Assembly: GCF_014190915.1 (NCBI RefSeq)
Contig: NZ_JACHVU010000022.1
Span: forward strand, 1 to 45,042
Length of the DNA: 45,042 nt
Origin: Mycolicibacterium iranicum
GTDB taxonomy: Bacteria; Actinomycetota; Actinomycetes; Mycobacteriales; Mycobacteriaceae
Direction: 5' to 3'
Shown one piece after another: positions 16,169-24,779 of this stretch (the first letter of the stretch is position 1; every line of letters begins with the position of its first letter). Under the pieces are notes generated by a model. That model did no database searches, had not been told where the DNA came from, and saw only the letters and a list, made by a program, of their open reading frames with translations. Both the position numbers and the translations under genes were made by a program.

Positions 16169-18087
16169 TGGACGACGAGATCCTCTTCGTTGGGGACGCG
16201 ATGACTTTGCCACACCTCGATCAGGCGGAACGGGAACGCCGTGACGATCCGGCCACCGCCGGACCGATAGTAGGTGTGCGCGGTCGGGGTGTGGCACCAC
16301 ACCGTCTGCGCCATCGCGTCATCGATGGAGCGCACATAGGTTTCGAACGCCTCCCGCGTGACCTCCAGGGTCTGGGCACCCCGTTCGGCCATCAGCTGTA
16401 GGCACTCCATCACGTAGTGCACCATGACCTCGACACCGAAGTTGTGGCCGGCGCCGTGGCCCGGGCTGTAGTTGGGGGCAGAGGAGATGAACATGTTCGG
16501 GAATCCCGGCACGAGGCCACCGCGGTAGGCGCTGGGGCTGTCACCCCAGACGTCGGCCAGTTTGACCCCGTCACGGCCGACGATGTCCACCGTGGACAGG
16601 AAGTCCAGGTGGTAACCGGTGGCGTAGATGATGACGTCCAGGTCGATCTGGCGGCCGTCCTGGGTGACGATGCCGCGCTCGTTCACACGTGCGGGCTCGC
16701 TGGCCTCGACGTCGACGTGGTCGCGCGTCAGCGCCGCGTAATAGCCGCCCGGATCGCGGATGATGCGCTTGCCGTACGGCGCGAAGTCCGGTGTCACCTT
16801 CTTCGCCAGTTCCGAACCGGCGCCGAAGGTGCGGTCGATGTATTCCAGGCACATCTGCAACAGAACGTCATTGGCCGGCGAGATGGACAGGTGGTCGGCG
16901 GCCCATTCAGGGTCGCGCACGATGACTGGATAGTTGTTGTCAGCAGTGCCCCAGAAAGACTTCAGCCGGTTCCAGTTGGCGTAAAACGGCACATGGGCAT
17001 TGAGCCAGCGGCGGTGTTCGGGAACGTCGTCGGTCAGACGCTTGCGCGGCGCGACCCAGTGCGGCTGACGCTGAAAGACCGTCAGGTGCTCGACCTCGTC
17101 GACCGAGGCGTCCACGATCTGCACCGCGGTGCAGCCGGCACCGATGATCGCCACCCTCCTGCCGCGTAGCGACAACTCCGGATCCCACTCGGCCGAGTGG
17201 ATGCTCACCCCGGCGAAGGTCTCTTTGCCGGGCAGCTCGGGCCAGCGCGGTCGATTCAAGTAACCCACTGCGGGAACAACGACATTCGCGTAGGAGACGT
17301 CGACGGCGCCGTCGACGCCGATGGCGTGTACCTCCCACATCTTGCGGTCGGCGACCCAGCGCAACGCGGTCACCTCGGTACTGAATCGGGTGTGCTCACG
17401 CAGCCCGTTCTTGTCGGCGACCGACTGGAGGTAGCGCTGGTACTCGGGGCCCTGCGGATAGTAGCTCGACCAGTCGCCGTTGATATCGCGCGACAGCGAG
17501 TAGTAGGCCGATGGGGTGTCCACCCCGATGCCCGGGTATACGGCGGTGTACCAGGTGCCGCCCACCTCGTCGTTACGGTCGAAGATCTCATAGTCGATAC
17601 CGGCGTCGGCGCACTCGAGCGCCGCGGCCATGCCGGCGATGCCCGCCCCGATGATCACGACCTTGAAACCGGTGGGCAGCGTCGCGGTCCGCGGCAGCAC
17701 CGGCTGGGAGGGATGAAAACCGCCCTGCTCCAACAGCAGACCGACATACTCGGGTCCCACCTCGGCGCCCAGCGCCAGCGGCGCGACGGCGGCGAACAGC
17801 TCCGGATCGTCGAACGGCACCGCATTCGCCGGGCGCGGGGTTCCCAGCGCAGCCACCACCGCCTCGACCAGTTCGGCATGGGTCTGCGGATCGGTGCTGC
17901 CCGTCTGCTCGGGCGGATCCGGCGTGAACGAGATCTTGCTCGTATACCGCTCCACGACATTCGCGTCACCGGTCAACTGCGCCAACACCGCCACCAAGAT
18001 GCCGGCATCGGCCTTCGCGAGATGGGCCTGCAGTTCCTGGGCGTCCAGTGACTTCGGGTCTGCTGCCACGGTCACAGCCATCGTCAT
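16165..18087 (-). CDS. HAPMO-type Baeyer-Villiger monooxygenase
   Basis: A 640-aa flavoprotein of the same length as 4-hydroxyacetophenone monooxygenase, with the roughly 140-residue N-terminal extension typical of that branch. The FAD motif is GAGIAG (147-152), the fingerprint FAGVSIHSAEWD (291-302, FxGxxxHxxxWD form), and the NADPH motif GAGCTA (316-321). AAGGAGGA precedes two possible starts, the ATG at 18087 (3-4 nt) and at 18081 (about 10 nt); the first is given. It is divergent from the acyl-CoA synthetase across dyad site 5. With a -10 CATACT (18110-18115, minus strand), transcription should begin near 18102. The substrate is probably a steroid ketone. Confidence 0.85.
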   Translation of the reverse strand: MTMAVTVAADPKSLDAQELQAHLAKADAGILVAVLAQLTGDANVVERYTSKISFTPDPPEQTGSTDPQTHAELVEAVVAALGTPRPANAVPFDDPELFAAVAPLALGAEVGPEYVGLLLEQGGFHPSQPVLPRTATLPTGFKVVIIGAGIAGMAAALECADAGIDYEIFDRNDEVGGTWYTAVYPGIGVDTPSAYYSLSRDINGDWSSYYPQGPEYQRYLQSVADKNGLREHTRFSTEVTALRWVADRKMWEVHAIGVDGAVDVSYANVVVPAVGYLNRPRWPELPGKETFAGVSIHSAEWDPELSLRGRRVAIIGAGCTAVQIVDASVDEVEHLTVFQRQPHWVAPRKRLTDDVPEHRRWLNAHVPFYANWNRLKSFWGTADNNYPVIVRDPEWAADHLSISPANDVLLQMCLEYIDRTFGAGSELAKKVTPDFAPYGKRIIRDPGGYYAALTRDHVDVEASEPARVNERGIVTQDGRQIDLDVIIYATGYHLDFLSTVDIVGRDGVKLADVWGDSPSAYRGGLVPGFPNMFISSAPNYSPGHGAGHNFGVEVMVHYVMECLQLMAERGAQTLEVTREAFETYVRSIDDAMAQTVWCHTPTAHTYYRSGGGRIVTAFPFRLIEVWQSHRVPNEEDLVVQ

Positions 18088-18145
18088 CGATCCTCCTTGT
18101 CCTGGATCGAGTATGTGAGCGTCAGGGCTCGTACGAGCCGGCGTT

Positions 18146-18160
18146 TTCTACTGAGCGGGA
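18146..18160. promoter_or_regulatory. Cluster dyad site 5, divergent
   Basis: TTCTA CTGAG CGGGA, centre 18153. It is 51 bp from the ATG of the acyl-CoA synthetase (18204; -10 TACAGT at 18192-18197). It is also 51 bp from the predicted start of the BVMO transcript near 18102 (minus strand -10 CATACT). Both directions obey the same spacing. Confidence 0.6.
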
Positions 18161-18203
18161 CGTCGCGCGATCACACCGGTCCGGCGGCCCCTACAGTCCG
18201 GTC

Positions 18204-19775
18204 ATGGATGATCTGCAGGCCGTTCTCGCCTCGGCCCGAAGCCACGCCCTCGGCGATATCCCGCGGCGGTCGGCCCGCAGACAGCCCACCAAGACCGCGA
18301 TCATCGACGGTGACGTCAGCCTGACCTTCGCCGAGTTCGAGCGGCTCGTCGACAGGGCGACGGCTGCGCTGGGAGACAACGGATTCGGTGTCGGTGATCG
18401 GGTTGCAGTGCTGGCTCACAACTGCTGGCAATACGCGGTGCTGGCATTCGCCACGGCGCGCGCCGGCGTGGTGCTGGTCCCGATCAACTTCATGCTCACC
18501 GCCGAGGAGATCTCCTTCATCCTTGCACACAGCAAGGTGACCGGGTTCCTGGTCGAGGCCGACCTGACCCCGACCGCCGAGGCGGCGATGCGCGCGAGCG
18601 GGACCGCTGCGGCGACGGCCGCGCTGGTGCTGCCCGGGCAGACACTGCCCACGGGCTGGTCGGACTTCGATCAGTGGCTCCAGACCGATTCGGTCGCCCC
18701 GAGCCCGCACATCGATGACGACCAGATGATCCGCCTGATGTACACCAGCGGCACCGAGTCGCACCCCAAGGGCGCCATGCACTCGACGCGCAGCCTGATG
18801 GGCAACTACATCAGCTCGATCATCGCCGGCTCGATGGAAGGCGCCGATGTGGAGATCCACTCGCTGCCGCTGTACCACTGCGCGCAGCTCGACAACTTCC
18901 TGATCACCGACATCTACCTCGGCGCCACCAGCATCATCCTGCCCACAGCCGACCCCGAGCTGGTGCTGCGCACCATCGAAAAGTACGGGGTGACAAACTA
19001 CTTCGCGCCGCCGACGGTGTGGATCTCCCTGCTGCGGTCGCCGGTGTTCGACCAGGTGGACCTGTCCAGCCTGCGCAAGGGCTATTACGGTGCCTCCGCC
19101 ATGCCGGTGGAGATCCTGGCCGAGATGCGCGAGCGGCTGCCGAATCTGCGGCTGTGGAATTTCTACGGTCAGACCGAGATGGCGCCGCTGGCCTCAGCCT
19201 TGGGGCCCGATGAGCAGGACGCGCATGCCGGCTCCGCGGGTCGGCCGGTCATCAATGTGGAGACCGCCATCCTCGACGACGACAATGCACCGGTCGAACC
19301 CGGTATGGTCGGCGAGATCGTGCACCGCAGCCCACATCTGATGCTCGGCTACCTCGATGATCCGGCCAAGACCGCTGACTCGTTCCGGGGCGGGTGGTTC
19401 CATTCCGGGGACCTCGGCTACTACGACGAGCACGGCCTGCTGCACGTGGTGGATCGCAAGAAGGACATGATCAAGACCGGCGGAGAGAATGTGGCCAGCC
19501 GCGAGGTCGAAGAGGCCATCTACCGACACTCCGGTGTGGAGGAGGTGGCCGTGTTCGGTGTGCCGCATCCGACGTGGGTGGAGGCCGTGGTGGCCGCGGT
19601 GGTCCCCCGTGACGGCAGTGAGCTCACCGAGGACGATGTGGTGACCCACTGCCGCACACTTCTGGCCGGATTCAAGACGCCCAAACAGGTGTTCTTCGTG
19701 GATGCACTGCCCAAGAATCCCAGCGGCAAGTTGCTCAAACGCGTGCTACGTGACCAGTTTGACAACCGAGGGTGA
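18204..19775 (+). CDS. Acyl-CoA synthetase, FadD-like
   Basis: A 523-aa adenylate-forming enzyme. Core motifs are in order: the AMP P-loop YTSGTESHPKG near 178, YGQTE near 317, the YHSGD-type segment (WFHSGDLGYYDEHG), RKKDMIKTGGEN, and the catalytic lysine motif NPSGKLLKR near 505. It ligates CoA to a carboxylic acid at the cost of ATP. The P-loop carries ESH where many have TG-x-P, but its invariant residues are kept. The leaderless start at 18204 is set by the -10 box and the dyad. In context it probably activates a steroid side-chain or ring-degradation acid for the acyl-CoA dehydrogenase block at 24-27 kb. Confidence 0.87.
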   Translation: MDDLQAVLASARSHALGDIPRRSARRQPTKTAIIDGDVSLTFAEFERLVDRATAALGDNGFGVGDRVAVLAHNCWQYAVLAFATARAGVVLVPINFMLTAEEISFILAHSKVTGFLVEADLTPTAEAAMRASGTAAATAALVLPGQTLPTGWSDFDQWLQTDSVAPSPHIDDDQMIRLMYTSGTESHPKGAMHSTRSLMGNYISSIIAGSMEGADVEIHSLPLYHCAQLDNFLITDIYLGATSIILPTADPELVLRTIEKYGVTNYFAPPTVWISLLRSPVFDQVDLSSLRKGYYGASAMPVEILAEMRERLPNLRLWNFYGQTEMAPLASALGPDEQDAHAGSAGRPVINVETAILDDDNAPVEPGMVGEIVHRSPHLMLGYLDDPAKTADSFRGGWFHSGDLGYYDEHGLLHVVDRKKDMIKTGGENVASREVEEAIYRHSGVEEVAVFGVPHPTWVEAVVAAVVPRDGSELTEDDVVTHCRTLLAGFKTPKQVFFVDALPKNPSGKLLKRVLRDQFDNRG

Positions 19776-19844
19776 TGACGACCTCGTTGGGGGCTCCCTG
19801 GGTGTGGGCACCCGTAGCGGTCCTCCAGGTCGTCGAAATCAAAT

Positions 19845-19863
19845 GTGTGATTGTCCATCACAC
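19845..19863. promoter_or_regulatory. GTGTGAT-N5-ATCACAC inverted repeat
   Basis: The arms 19845-19851 and 19857-19863 are perfect complements around TGTCC. It resembles a CRP/FNR or GntR-type operator, but inner TGTGA and TCACA are separated by 7 bp rather than the 6 of a CRP site. It lies about 190 bp upstream of the predicted P450 transcript start. Confidence 0.45.
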
Positions 19864-19974
19864 GGTACTGACGAGCACACGGCACAATGGATCACCTTTG
19901 GCGCCCACCTGCGGATCCGCCTATCGAGGTGCACACCGCCCCGTACCCGCGTAACACCTGCCAGCGTGTGACAT

Positions 19975-19989
19975 TCCCGGTCAGCGGGC
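19975..19989 (+). promoter_or_regulatory. Cluster dyad site 6, P450 operon promoter
   Basis: TCCCG GTCAG CGGGC, centre 19982, is exactly 51 bp upstream of an ATG at 20033 rather than of the P450 itself. The -10 TAGGCT (20020-20025) ends 7 nt before that ATG. Confidence 0.6.
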
Positions 19990-20032
19990 GGACTGGTGGG
20001 CGCGTGAATCGGCACAACCTAGGCTGCGCTGC

Positions 20033-20092
20033 ATGCCCACCGGGACAAAGCCGTTCACCGATCCGGGCATCTATCCGAAGGTGGAGACATGA
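20033..20092 (+). CDS. Predicted 19-codon leader peptide
   Basis: The frame encodes MPTGTKPFTDPGIYPKVET and stops in the ATGA that starts the P450. The ATG lies exactly where the window-wide spacing rule places a leaderless start (51 bp from the dyad centre, 7 nt from the -10). An AAGGTGGAG inside its end serves the P450. It could be a coupling leader that keeps ribosomes feeding the P450. Alternatively the transcript may simply start here and the ATG be used little. No homologue is recognised. Confidence 0.45.
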   Translation: MPTGTKPFTDPGIYPKVET

Positions 20093-21231
20093 CCGGCTCC
20101 CGACTTCTCTATGACCCCTCCGTGCCCGAGTTTCAGACCCAACTGTGGGATGTCTACCGCAACATGCGAGACGACCATCCGGTGTACCAGGACCCGCACG
20201 GCCAGTTCTACGCACTCACCCGATTTTCCGATGTCTGGGCCGCGTCTGCCGACCACGCGACGTTCTCCAGTCAGGTCGCCGAAGCGAACGATCTGCTGCC
20301 CCAACTCATTTACATCGACCCACCCCGGCACGCGGCGCTACGCAAACTCGTCTCCCGGGCCTTCACCGCGCGACGGGTGGCCGCCATGGAAGACGATATG
20401 CGCAAGTGCATCGGGCGCCTGCTCGACGGCATCGGCGCCGATGACAACTGCGAATTCCAGCATGACTACGCCGCGGTGATTCCCAGCGTCGTGGTCGGTG
20501 GCATGATCGGGCTCGACGACCAGTACCCCGAGCCGATGCGCAGGTGGACCGAGGCGTTCATCGGCCCGGCAGACACCGGCGAACCTCTCGAAGCCGCGAT
20601 GAACATCTACGCCATGTTCGCCGAATTGCTACAGGAGCGACGCCGCAGCCCGCGCGAAGATCTGATGACCGCGCTGCTGGACGCCGAGATCGACGGTGAA
20701 CGGCTTAACGACCAAGAGCTGCTTGGATTCTGCCTGCTGCTGGTTCTGGGCGGCAACGACACGACGGCGAGCCTGATCGGTTCGGGCACCGTACTTCTGC
20801 TGCGGCACCCCGAGCAGCGCGATCTGGTGCTGAAGGACCCTTCACTGTGGCCATCGGCCATCGAGGAGATGCTCCGGATCGAAGCGCCCACTCAGGCATT
20901 GCCTCGGACGGCCACCCGCGACGTGAGCCTGCACGGTGTCCTGATCCCGGCGGGTGCCCGGGTGATGTTGGTGTGGGGTGCGGCCAACCACGACGACCGT
21001 GAGTATCCGGATCCGGAGCGATTCGATGTGACGCGACCGGTACAACGTCACGCCTCGTTCGGGCACGGCGTTCACTTCTGCATGGGATCCGGGTTGGCCC
21101 GCCTGGAGGCACGGCTGGCCTTCACTGAGTGGTTCCAACGCTTCCCCGCCTGTGAATTGGCCGATGAACCCGAACGGATCACGTCCGTCTGGGCCCGCGC
21201 ATTCAACTCGATTCCCCTTTCGTTGGGGTAA
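20089..21231 (+). CDS. Cytochrome P450
   Basis: A 380-aa soluble bacterial P450. The I-helix oxygen motif is GGNDTT (221-226), the K-helix E-x-x-R is Glu260-Arg263, and the haem loop is FGHGVHFCMG with axial Cys331. The segment IDPPRH-x-x-LR (76-85) is the usual C-helix landmark. No signal or membrane anchor is present. It resembles CYP125/CYP142/CYP124-like actinobacterial enzymes in general form, but I cannot assign a family. No ferredoxin or reductase gene is adjacent, so redox partners are encoded elsewhere. Hydroxylation of a steroid nucleus or side chain is inferred from context. It is translationally coupled to the predicted leader (ATGA). Confidence 0.9.
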   Translation: MTGSRLLYDPSVPEFQTQLWDVYRNMRDDHPVYQDPHGQFYALTRFSDVWAASADHATFSSQVAEANDLLPQLIYIDPPRHAALRKLVSRAFTARRVAAMEDDMRKCIGRLLDGIGADDNCEFQHDYAAVIPSVVVGGMIGLDDQYPEPMRRWTEAFIGPADTGEPLEAAMNIYAMFAELLQERRRSPREDLMTALLDAEIDGERLNDQELLGFCLLLVLGGNDTTASLIGSGTVLLLRHPEQRDLVLKDPSLWPSAIEEMLRIEAPTQALPRTATRDVSLHGVLIPAGARVMLVWGAANHDDREYPDPERFDVTRPVQRHASFGHGVHFCMGSGLARLEARLAFTEWFQRFPACELADEPERITSVWARAFNSIPLSLG

Positions 21232-21252
21232 CAGCGGAGCGCACCGATTGTT

Positions 21253-21267
21253 GCCCGCTGGGCGGGA
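21253..21267 (+). promoter_or_regulatory. Cluster dyad site 7, ADH operon promoter
   Basis: GCCCG CTGGG CGGGA, centre 21260. The -10 TACCGT (21298-21303) puts the transcript start at about 21311, 51 bp from the centre. The mRNA would then have a leader of about 70 nt. Confidence 0.55.
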
Positions 21268-21381
21268 TCGGCACATCCGAGTGGGTGCCTGCCTCGCTAC
21301 CGTGCGCGTAGACGTCGATGCCGCCCGATCCGCGCCGGCCTTGCGTGCCGATGACGACGATGACCGAGGGGATACAAGCCC

Positions 21382-22500
21382 GTGAGTTCAGCCCCGTTCA
21401 CGGGCCGCATCGCCCGTTTCGACGAGCCCGGCAAACCGTTCGCGATCGAGACGGTCACACTGCCCGACATCAACCCCGGCGAGATTCTGATCAGGGTCAC
21501 CCGGGCCAACATCTGCGGCTCGGACGTGCACGCCTGGCACGGCACCTTCGCCACCCGCGGCCTCGGCGGGCAGCTGCCCACCGTGCTGGGTCACGAGATG
21601 GTCGGTGTCGTCGCGGCTCTGGGTGACGGTGTGAACGCCGACTCCAACGGCAAACCGCTGGCGAGCGGAACGCGGGTGGTGTTCCCCTACTTCTTCTGCT
21701 GCCACACCTGCCGCAACTGCCTGGCCGGGCGTCGCAACGCCTGCCTGAACCTGAAGATGGCCATGCTGGGCCGCGCCGATGAGCCACCCTACTTCGTCGG
21801 CGGATACGGGGACTACTTCGTGTTGCCCGCCGGTGCGGTGGTCTACACCGTCCCCGACTCGGTGTCCGATGCCGTCGCCGCCGGTGCGAACTGCGCACTG
21901 TCGCAGGTGATGTACGGCCTGGAGCGGATCGACCAGCAGCTCGGTGAGTACGTCGTGGTGCAGGGCGCCGGCGCACTCGGGTTGTACGCGGCGGCGGTGG
22001 CCAAGGCCCGCGGCGCGGCGAAGGTCATCGTGATCGATGGCGTTCCCGAGCGTCTCGAACTGGCCACGGCGTTCGGCGCCGACGCGGTCATCGACATCAC
22101 CGAGGTCACCACCGAGAAGGAACGGGCCAAGATCGTCCGCGCGCTCACCGACGGGCAGGGCGCCGACGTGGTGGTCGAGGTGGTCGGGCATCCCTCGGCC
22201 ATCGACGAGGGTCTCAAACTGCTCGGGCAGTTCGGCCGGTACGTCGAAATCGGCAACATCAACATCGGCAAGACCTTCGAGTTCGACCCGTCGCGTTTCG
22301 TGTTCGGCAACAAGACGATGGTCGGGGTGTCGCTGTACGACCCGGCGGTGCTGTCCCGTGCGCTGGACTTCCTGGCGGCTTATCAGGACGAGCTGCCCTT
22401 CGAACGGCTGGCGGCGGCCTGCTACTCCCTCGACGACATCAACGATGCGTTCGCCGCAGCCGAAGACAAGCGGGACGTCCGCGCCAGCATCCTGCCCTGA
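21382..22500 (+). CDS. Zinc-dependent alcohol dehydrogenase (MDR)
   Basis: A 372-aa medium-chain dehydrogenase. Catalytic-zinc residues are in CGSDVHAWHG (Cys45) and GHE (70-72). The structural-zinc lobe CX2CX2CX7C is complete (CHTCRNCLAGRRNAC). The Rossmann motif is GAGALG, followed by VIDG. GAGGGG lies about 9 nt before the GTG start. It heads a run of genes (ADH, ALDH, crotonase, two ACADs) with short gaps or overlaps, presumably one operon. Together with the ALDH it would oxidise a primary alcohol to an acid, for example one made by the P450 just upstream (inference). Confidence 0.86.
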   Translation: MSSAPFTGRIARFDEPGKPFAIETVTLPDINPGEILIRVTRANICGSDVHAWHGTFATRGLGGQLPTVLGHEMVGVVAALGDGVNADSNGKPLASGTRVVFPYFFCCHTCRNCLAGRRNACLNLKMAMLGRADEPPYFVGGYGDYFVLPAGAVVYTVPDSVSDAVAAGANCALSQVMYGLERIDQQLGEYVVVQGAGALGLYAAAVAKARGAAKVIVIDGVPERLELATAFGADAVIDITEVTTEKERAKIVRALTDGQGADVVVEVVGHPSAIDEGLKLLGQFGRYVEIGNINIGKTFEFDPSRFVFGNKTMVGVSLYDPAVLSRALDFLAAYQDELPFERLAAACYSLDDINDAFAAAEDKRDVRASILP

Positions 22501-22540
22501 TACGCCACGTGCCCAGACAGCGAATCCCGGAGATCGATTG

Positions 22541-23962
22541 ATGAGCAACCACGACTACCACCGCACCGAGCTCTACATCGACGGTGAATGGGTCGCCCCC
22601 ACCGGGACCGATGCCATCGAGGTGATCAACCCGGCCACCGAGCGGGTGCTCGGCGTGGTGCCCAGCGGCACCGACGCCGATGTCGATGCCGCCGTCGCCG
22701 CCGCCCGTAAGGCCTTCGATCCGAACATCGGCGTCGCCGAGCGACGCGAACGCCTCGACGCGGTGATCACCTCCATGGAGAAGCGGCTGCCCGACATCGC
22801 CGAGACCATCACCTCCGAGATGGGTGCGCCGATCCGCATCGCGCAGTCCGTGCAGACCCAGGTGCCACTGGCAGTGGCACGCGGATTCGCCGACGCGCTG
22901 GCGACTTTCGAGTTCGAAGAGCGCATCGGCAACTCGCTGGTCACCCGCGAGCCCTACGGCGTGGTCGCGGCCATCACACCCTGGAACTACCCGCTGTACC
23001 AGGTGGTGGCTAAGGTGATCCCGGCGATCGCGGCGGGTTGCACGGTGGTGCTCAAGCCCAGCAACGAGGCCCCGCTGTCGGTGTTCGAGTTCGTCGAGTC
23101 GCTGCACGATTCCGGCCTGCCCCCTGGCGTGGTGAACCTGGTGTCCGGCGCCGGCCGTGTCATCGGTGAGCGGCTCTCCGAGCACGCAGACGTCGACTTC
23201 GTCTCGTTCACCGGTTCCACCGGTGTCGGCAGCCGGGTGGGTGAATTGGCCGGCAAGACCATCAAGAAGGTGGCCCTGGAATTGGGCGGCAAGTCCGCCA
23301 ACGTCATCCTCGACGGCGCCGACCTGACGACCGCGGTGAAGGTCGGTGTCGGCAACGCGTTCCTCAACGGCGGCCAGACCTGCATGGCCTGGACCCGCAT
23401 GCTGGTGCCGCAATCGCGCTACGCCGAGGCGCTCGAGATCGTCGAATCGGCCGTCGCCAAGTACACGGTGGGCGATCCGACCGATCCGGGCACCCGATTG
23501 GGCCCGTCGGCCTCGGCAGCGCAGCAGCAGACCGTGCTCGGCTTCATCGAACGCGCGCCCGGCGAGGGCGCCCGACTGCTGACCGGCGGCGCACAGAAGA
23601 TTCGCGACGTGGGTTACTACGTGGCTCCGACGGTGTTCGCCGACGTCGACCCGGAATCCGAACTGGGCCAGGAGGAAGTGTTCGGCCCGGTGCTGGCCGT
23701 CATCCCGTTCGGCGACACCGATGAGGCGCTGGAGATCGCCAACGGCACGCCGTACGGGCTGTCCGGTGCCGTCTGGGCAACCGATGAGGACACCGCGGTG
23801 GCGTTCGCCCGGCAGGTTCAGACCGGTCAGCTGGACATCAACGGCGGCAAGTACAACCCCGCCGCACCGTTCGGCGGCTACAAGAAGTCCGGCATCGGCC
23901 GCGAACTCGGCCGGATCGGGTTCGAGGAATTCCTGCAGATCAAATCGCTGCAGCTGCCGTGA
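22541..23962 (+). CDS. NAD(P)-dependent aldehyde dehydrogenase
   Basis: A 473-aa enzyme of the ALDH superfamily with all key residues: Asn149 in PWN, Glu247 in ELGGK, and catalytic Cys281 in GGQTCMAW. The cofactor turn FTGSTGVG is at 223-230, and the C-terminal PFGGYKKSGIGRE is intact. GGAGAT lies about 8 nt upstream of the ATG, and the gap from the ADH is 40 bp. The frame is open far upstream, but only by reading through the ADH gene. It probably acts after the ADH on an aldehyde derived from a side chain. Confidence 0.9.
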   Translation: MSNHDYHRTELYIDGEWVAPTGTDAIEVINPATERVLGVVPSGTDADVDAAVAAARKAFDPNIGVAERRERLDAVITSMEKRLPDIAETITSEMGAPIRIAQSVQTQVPLAVARGFADALATFEFEERIGNSLVTREPYGVVAAITPWNYPLYQVVAKVIPAIAAGCTVVLKPSNEAPLSVFEFVESLHDSGLPPGVVNLVSGAGRVIGERLSEHADVDFVSFTGSTGVGSRVGELAGKTIKKVALELGGKSANVILDGADLTTAVKVGVGNAFLNGGQTCMAWTRMLVPQSRYAEALEIVESAVAKYTVGDPTDPGTRLGPSASAAQQQTVLGFIERAPGEGARLLTGGAQKIRDVGYYVAPTVFADVDPESELGQEEVFGPVLAVIPFGDTDEALEIANGTPYGLSGAVWATDEDTAVAFARQVQTGQLDINGGKYNPAAPFGGYKKSGIGRELGRIGFEEFLQIKSLQLP

Positions 23963-23993
23963 ACCCGTCCCCTCGAAAGCCTGGAGACCCGTC

Positions 23994-24779
23994 ATGTCGA
24001 TAGCCACCGAGCCGCTCCGCATCACCACCACCGGTTCGGTGCAGACCTGGACCATCAATCGCCCCGAGCAGGGCAACGCGATCACCGGCAAAGACGTCAT
24101 CGCGGCGTTCGAGGCCGCGGCCGAGCAGGCCAACGCCGACACCGGACTGCGCGCCGTCATCCTCACCGCGGAGGGCAGAATCTTCTCCGCGGGCGGCAAT
24201 GTCAAGGAGATGGCCGACGGCCAGGGCATGTTCGGTCTCGCGCCGATCGAGCAGCGGTACGCCTACGTCGACGGAATCCAGCGCATCCCGCGTGCGCTGG
24301 GCCGGCTCGAGGTCCCGCTGATCGCCGCCGTCAACGGTGCCGCCATCGGTGCGGGCTGCGATCTGGCGATGATGTGCGATATCCGGGTCGCCTCCGAACG
24401 CGCCTCGTTCGCTGAGAGTTTCGTGCAACTGGGCCTGATCCCGGGCGACGGCGGCAGTTGGTTCCTGCAGCGCGCCATCGGTTATGAGCGGGCGGCCGAG
24501 CTGACCTTCACCGGTGACCGCATCGACGCCGTCACCGCGCTGGACTGGGGCATGGTGAGTCGCGTTGTCACCCATAACGATCTGCTGACCGCCGCCAACG
24601 AGCTCGCCGACCGCATCGCCAAGAATCCGCCGCATTCGCTGCGGATGGCCAAGCGGCTGCTGCAGGAATCCCGCACCGGCTCGCTGGAGTCCACGTTGGC
24701 GATGGCCGCCGCCATGCAGCCGCTGGCGCACGCCGACACCGAACATCAGCAGCGCATCGCACGCTGGCGGACTGTCTGA
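23994..24779 (+). CDS. Crotonase-fold protein, atypical active site
   Basis: A 261-aa enoyl-CoA hydratase/isomerase family protein. The oxyanion loops FSAGGNV (64-70) and NGAAIGAGCD (114-123) are intact. By alignment to rat hydratase, the two catalytic glutamates are replaced by Asp123 (GAGCD) and Phe143 (ESFVQLG). This pattern, with LGLIPGDGGSWFL, is closer to PaaG-type isomerases than to simple hydratases. GAGA lies upstream of the ATG. It overlaps the first ACAD as TGATG. It may isomerise or hydrate an unusual acyl-CoA, or act as a hydrolase. Confidence 0.82.
   Translation: MSIATEPLRITTTGSVQTWTINRPEQGNAITGKDVIAAFEAAAEQANADTGLRAVILTAEGRIFSAGGNVKEMADGQGMFGLAPIEQRYAYVDGIQRIPRALGRLEVPLIAAVNGAAIGAGCDLAMMCDIRVASERASFAESFVQLGLIPGDGGSWFLQRAIGYERAAELTFTGDRIDAVTALDWGMVSRVVTHNDLLTAANELADRIAKNPPHSLRMAKRLLQESRTGSLESTLAMAAAMQPLAHADTEHQQRIARWRTV

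Larger units (their letters stand above)
19776..20032. other. Intergenic region before the P450 operon
   Basis: The stretch after the acyl-CoA synthetase stop holds no convincing gene; short open frames on both strands look random. It contains a 7-5-7 inverted repeat (19845-19863), the regulatory dyad (19975-19989) and a -10 box TAGGCT (20020-20025). Confidence 0.55.

Noticed and set aside
19845..19863. A canonical CRP box
   Set aside because: TGTGA and TCACA are 7 bp apart, not 6; kept only as an inverted repeat.
22439..24229. 596-codon minus-strand frame across ALDH and crotonase genes
   Set aside because: Rich in His/Arg/Gly/Asp with no domain; it mirrors the third codon positions of two clear genes.
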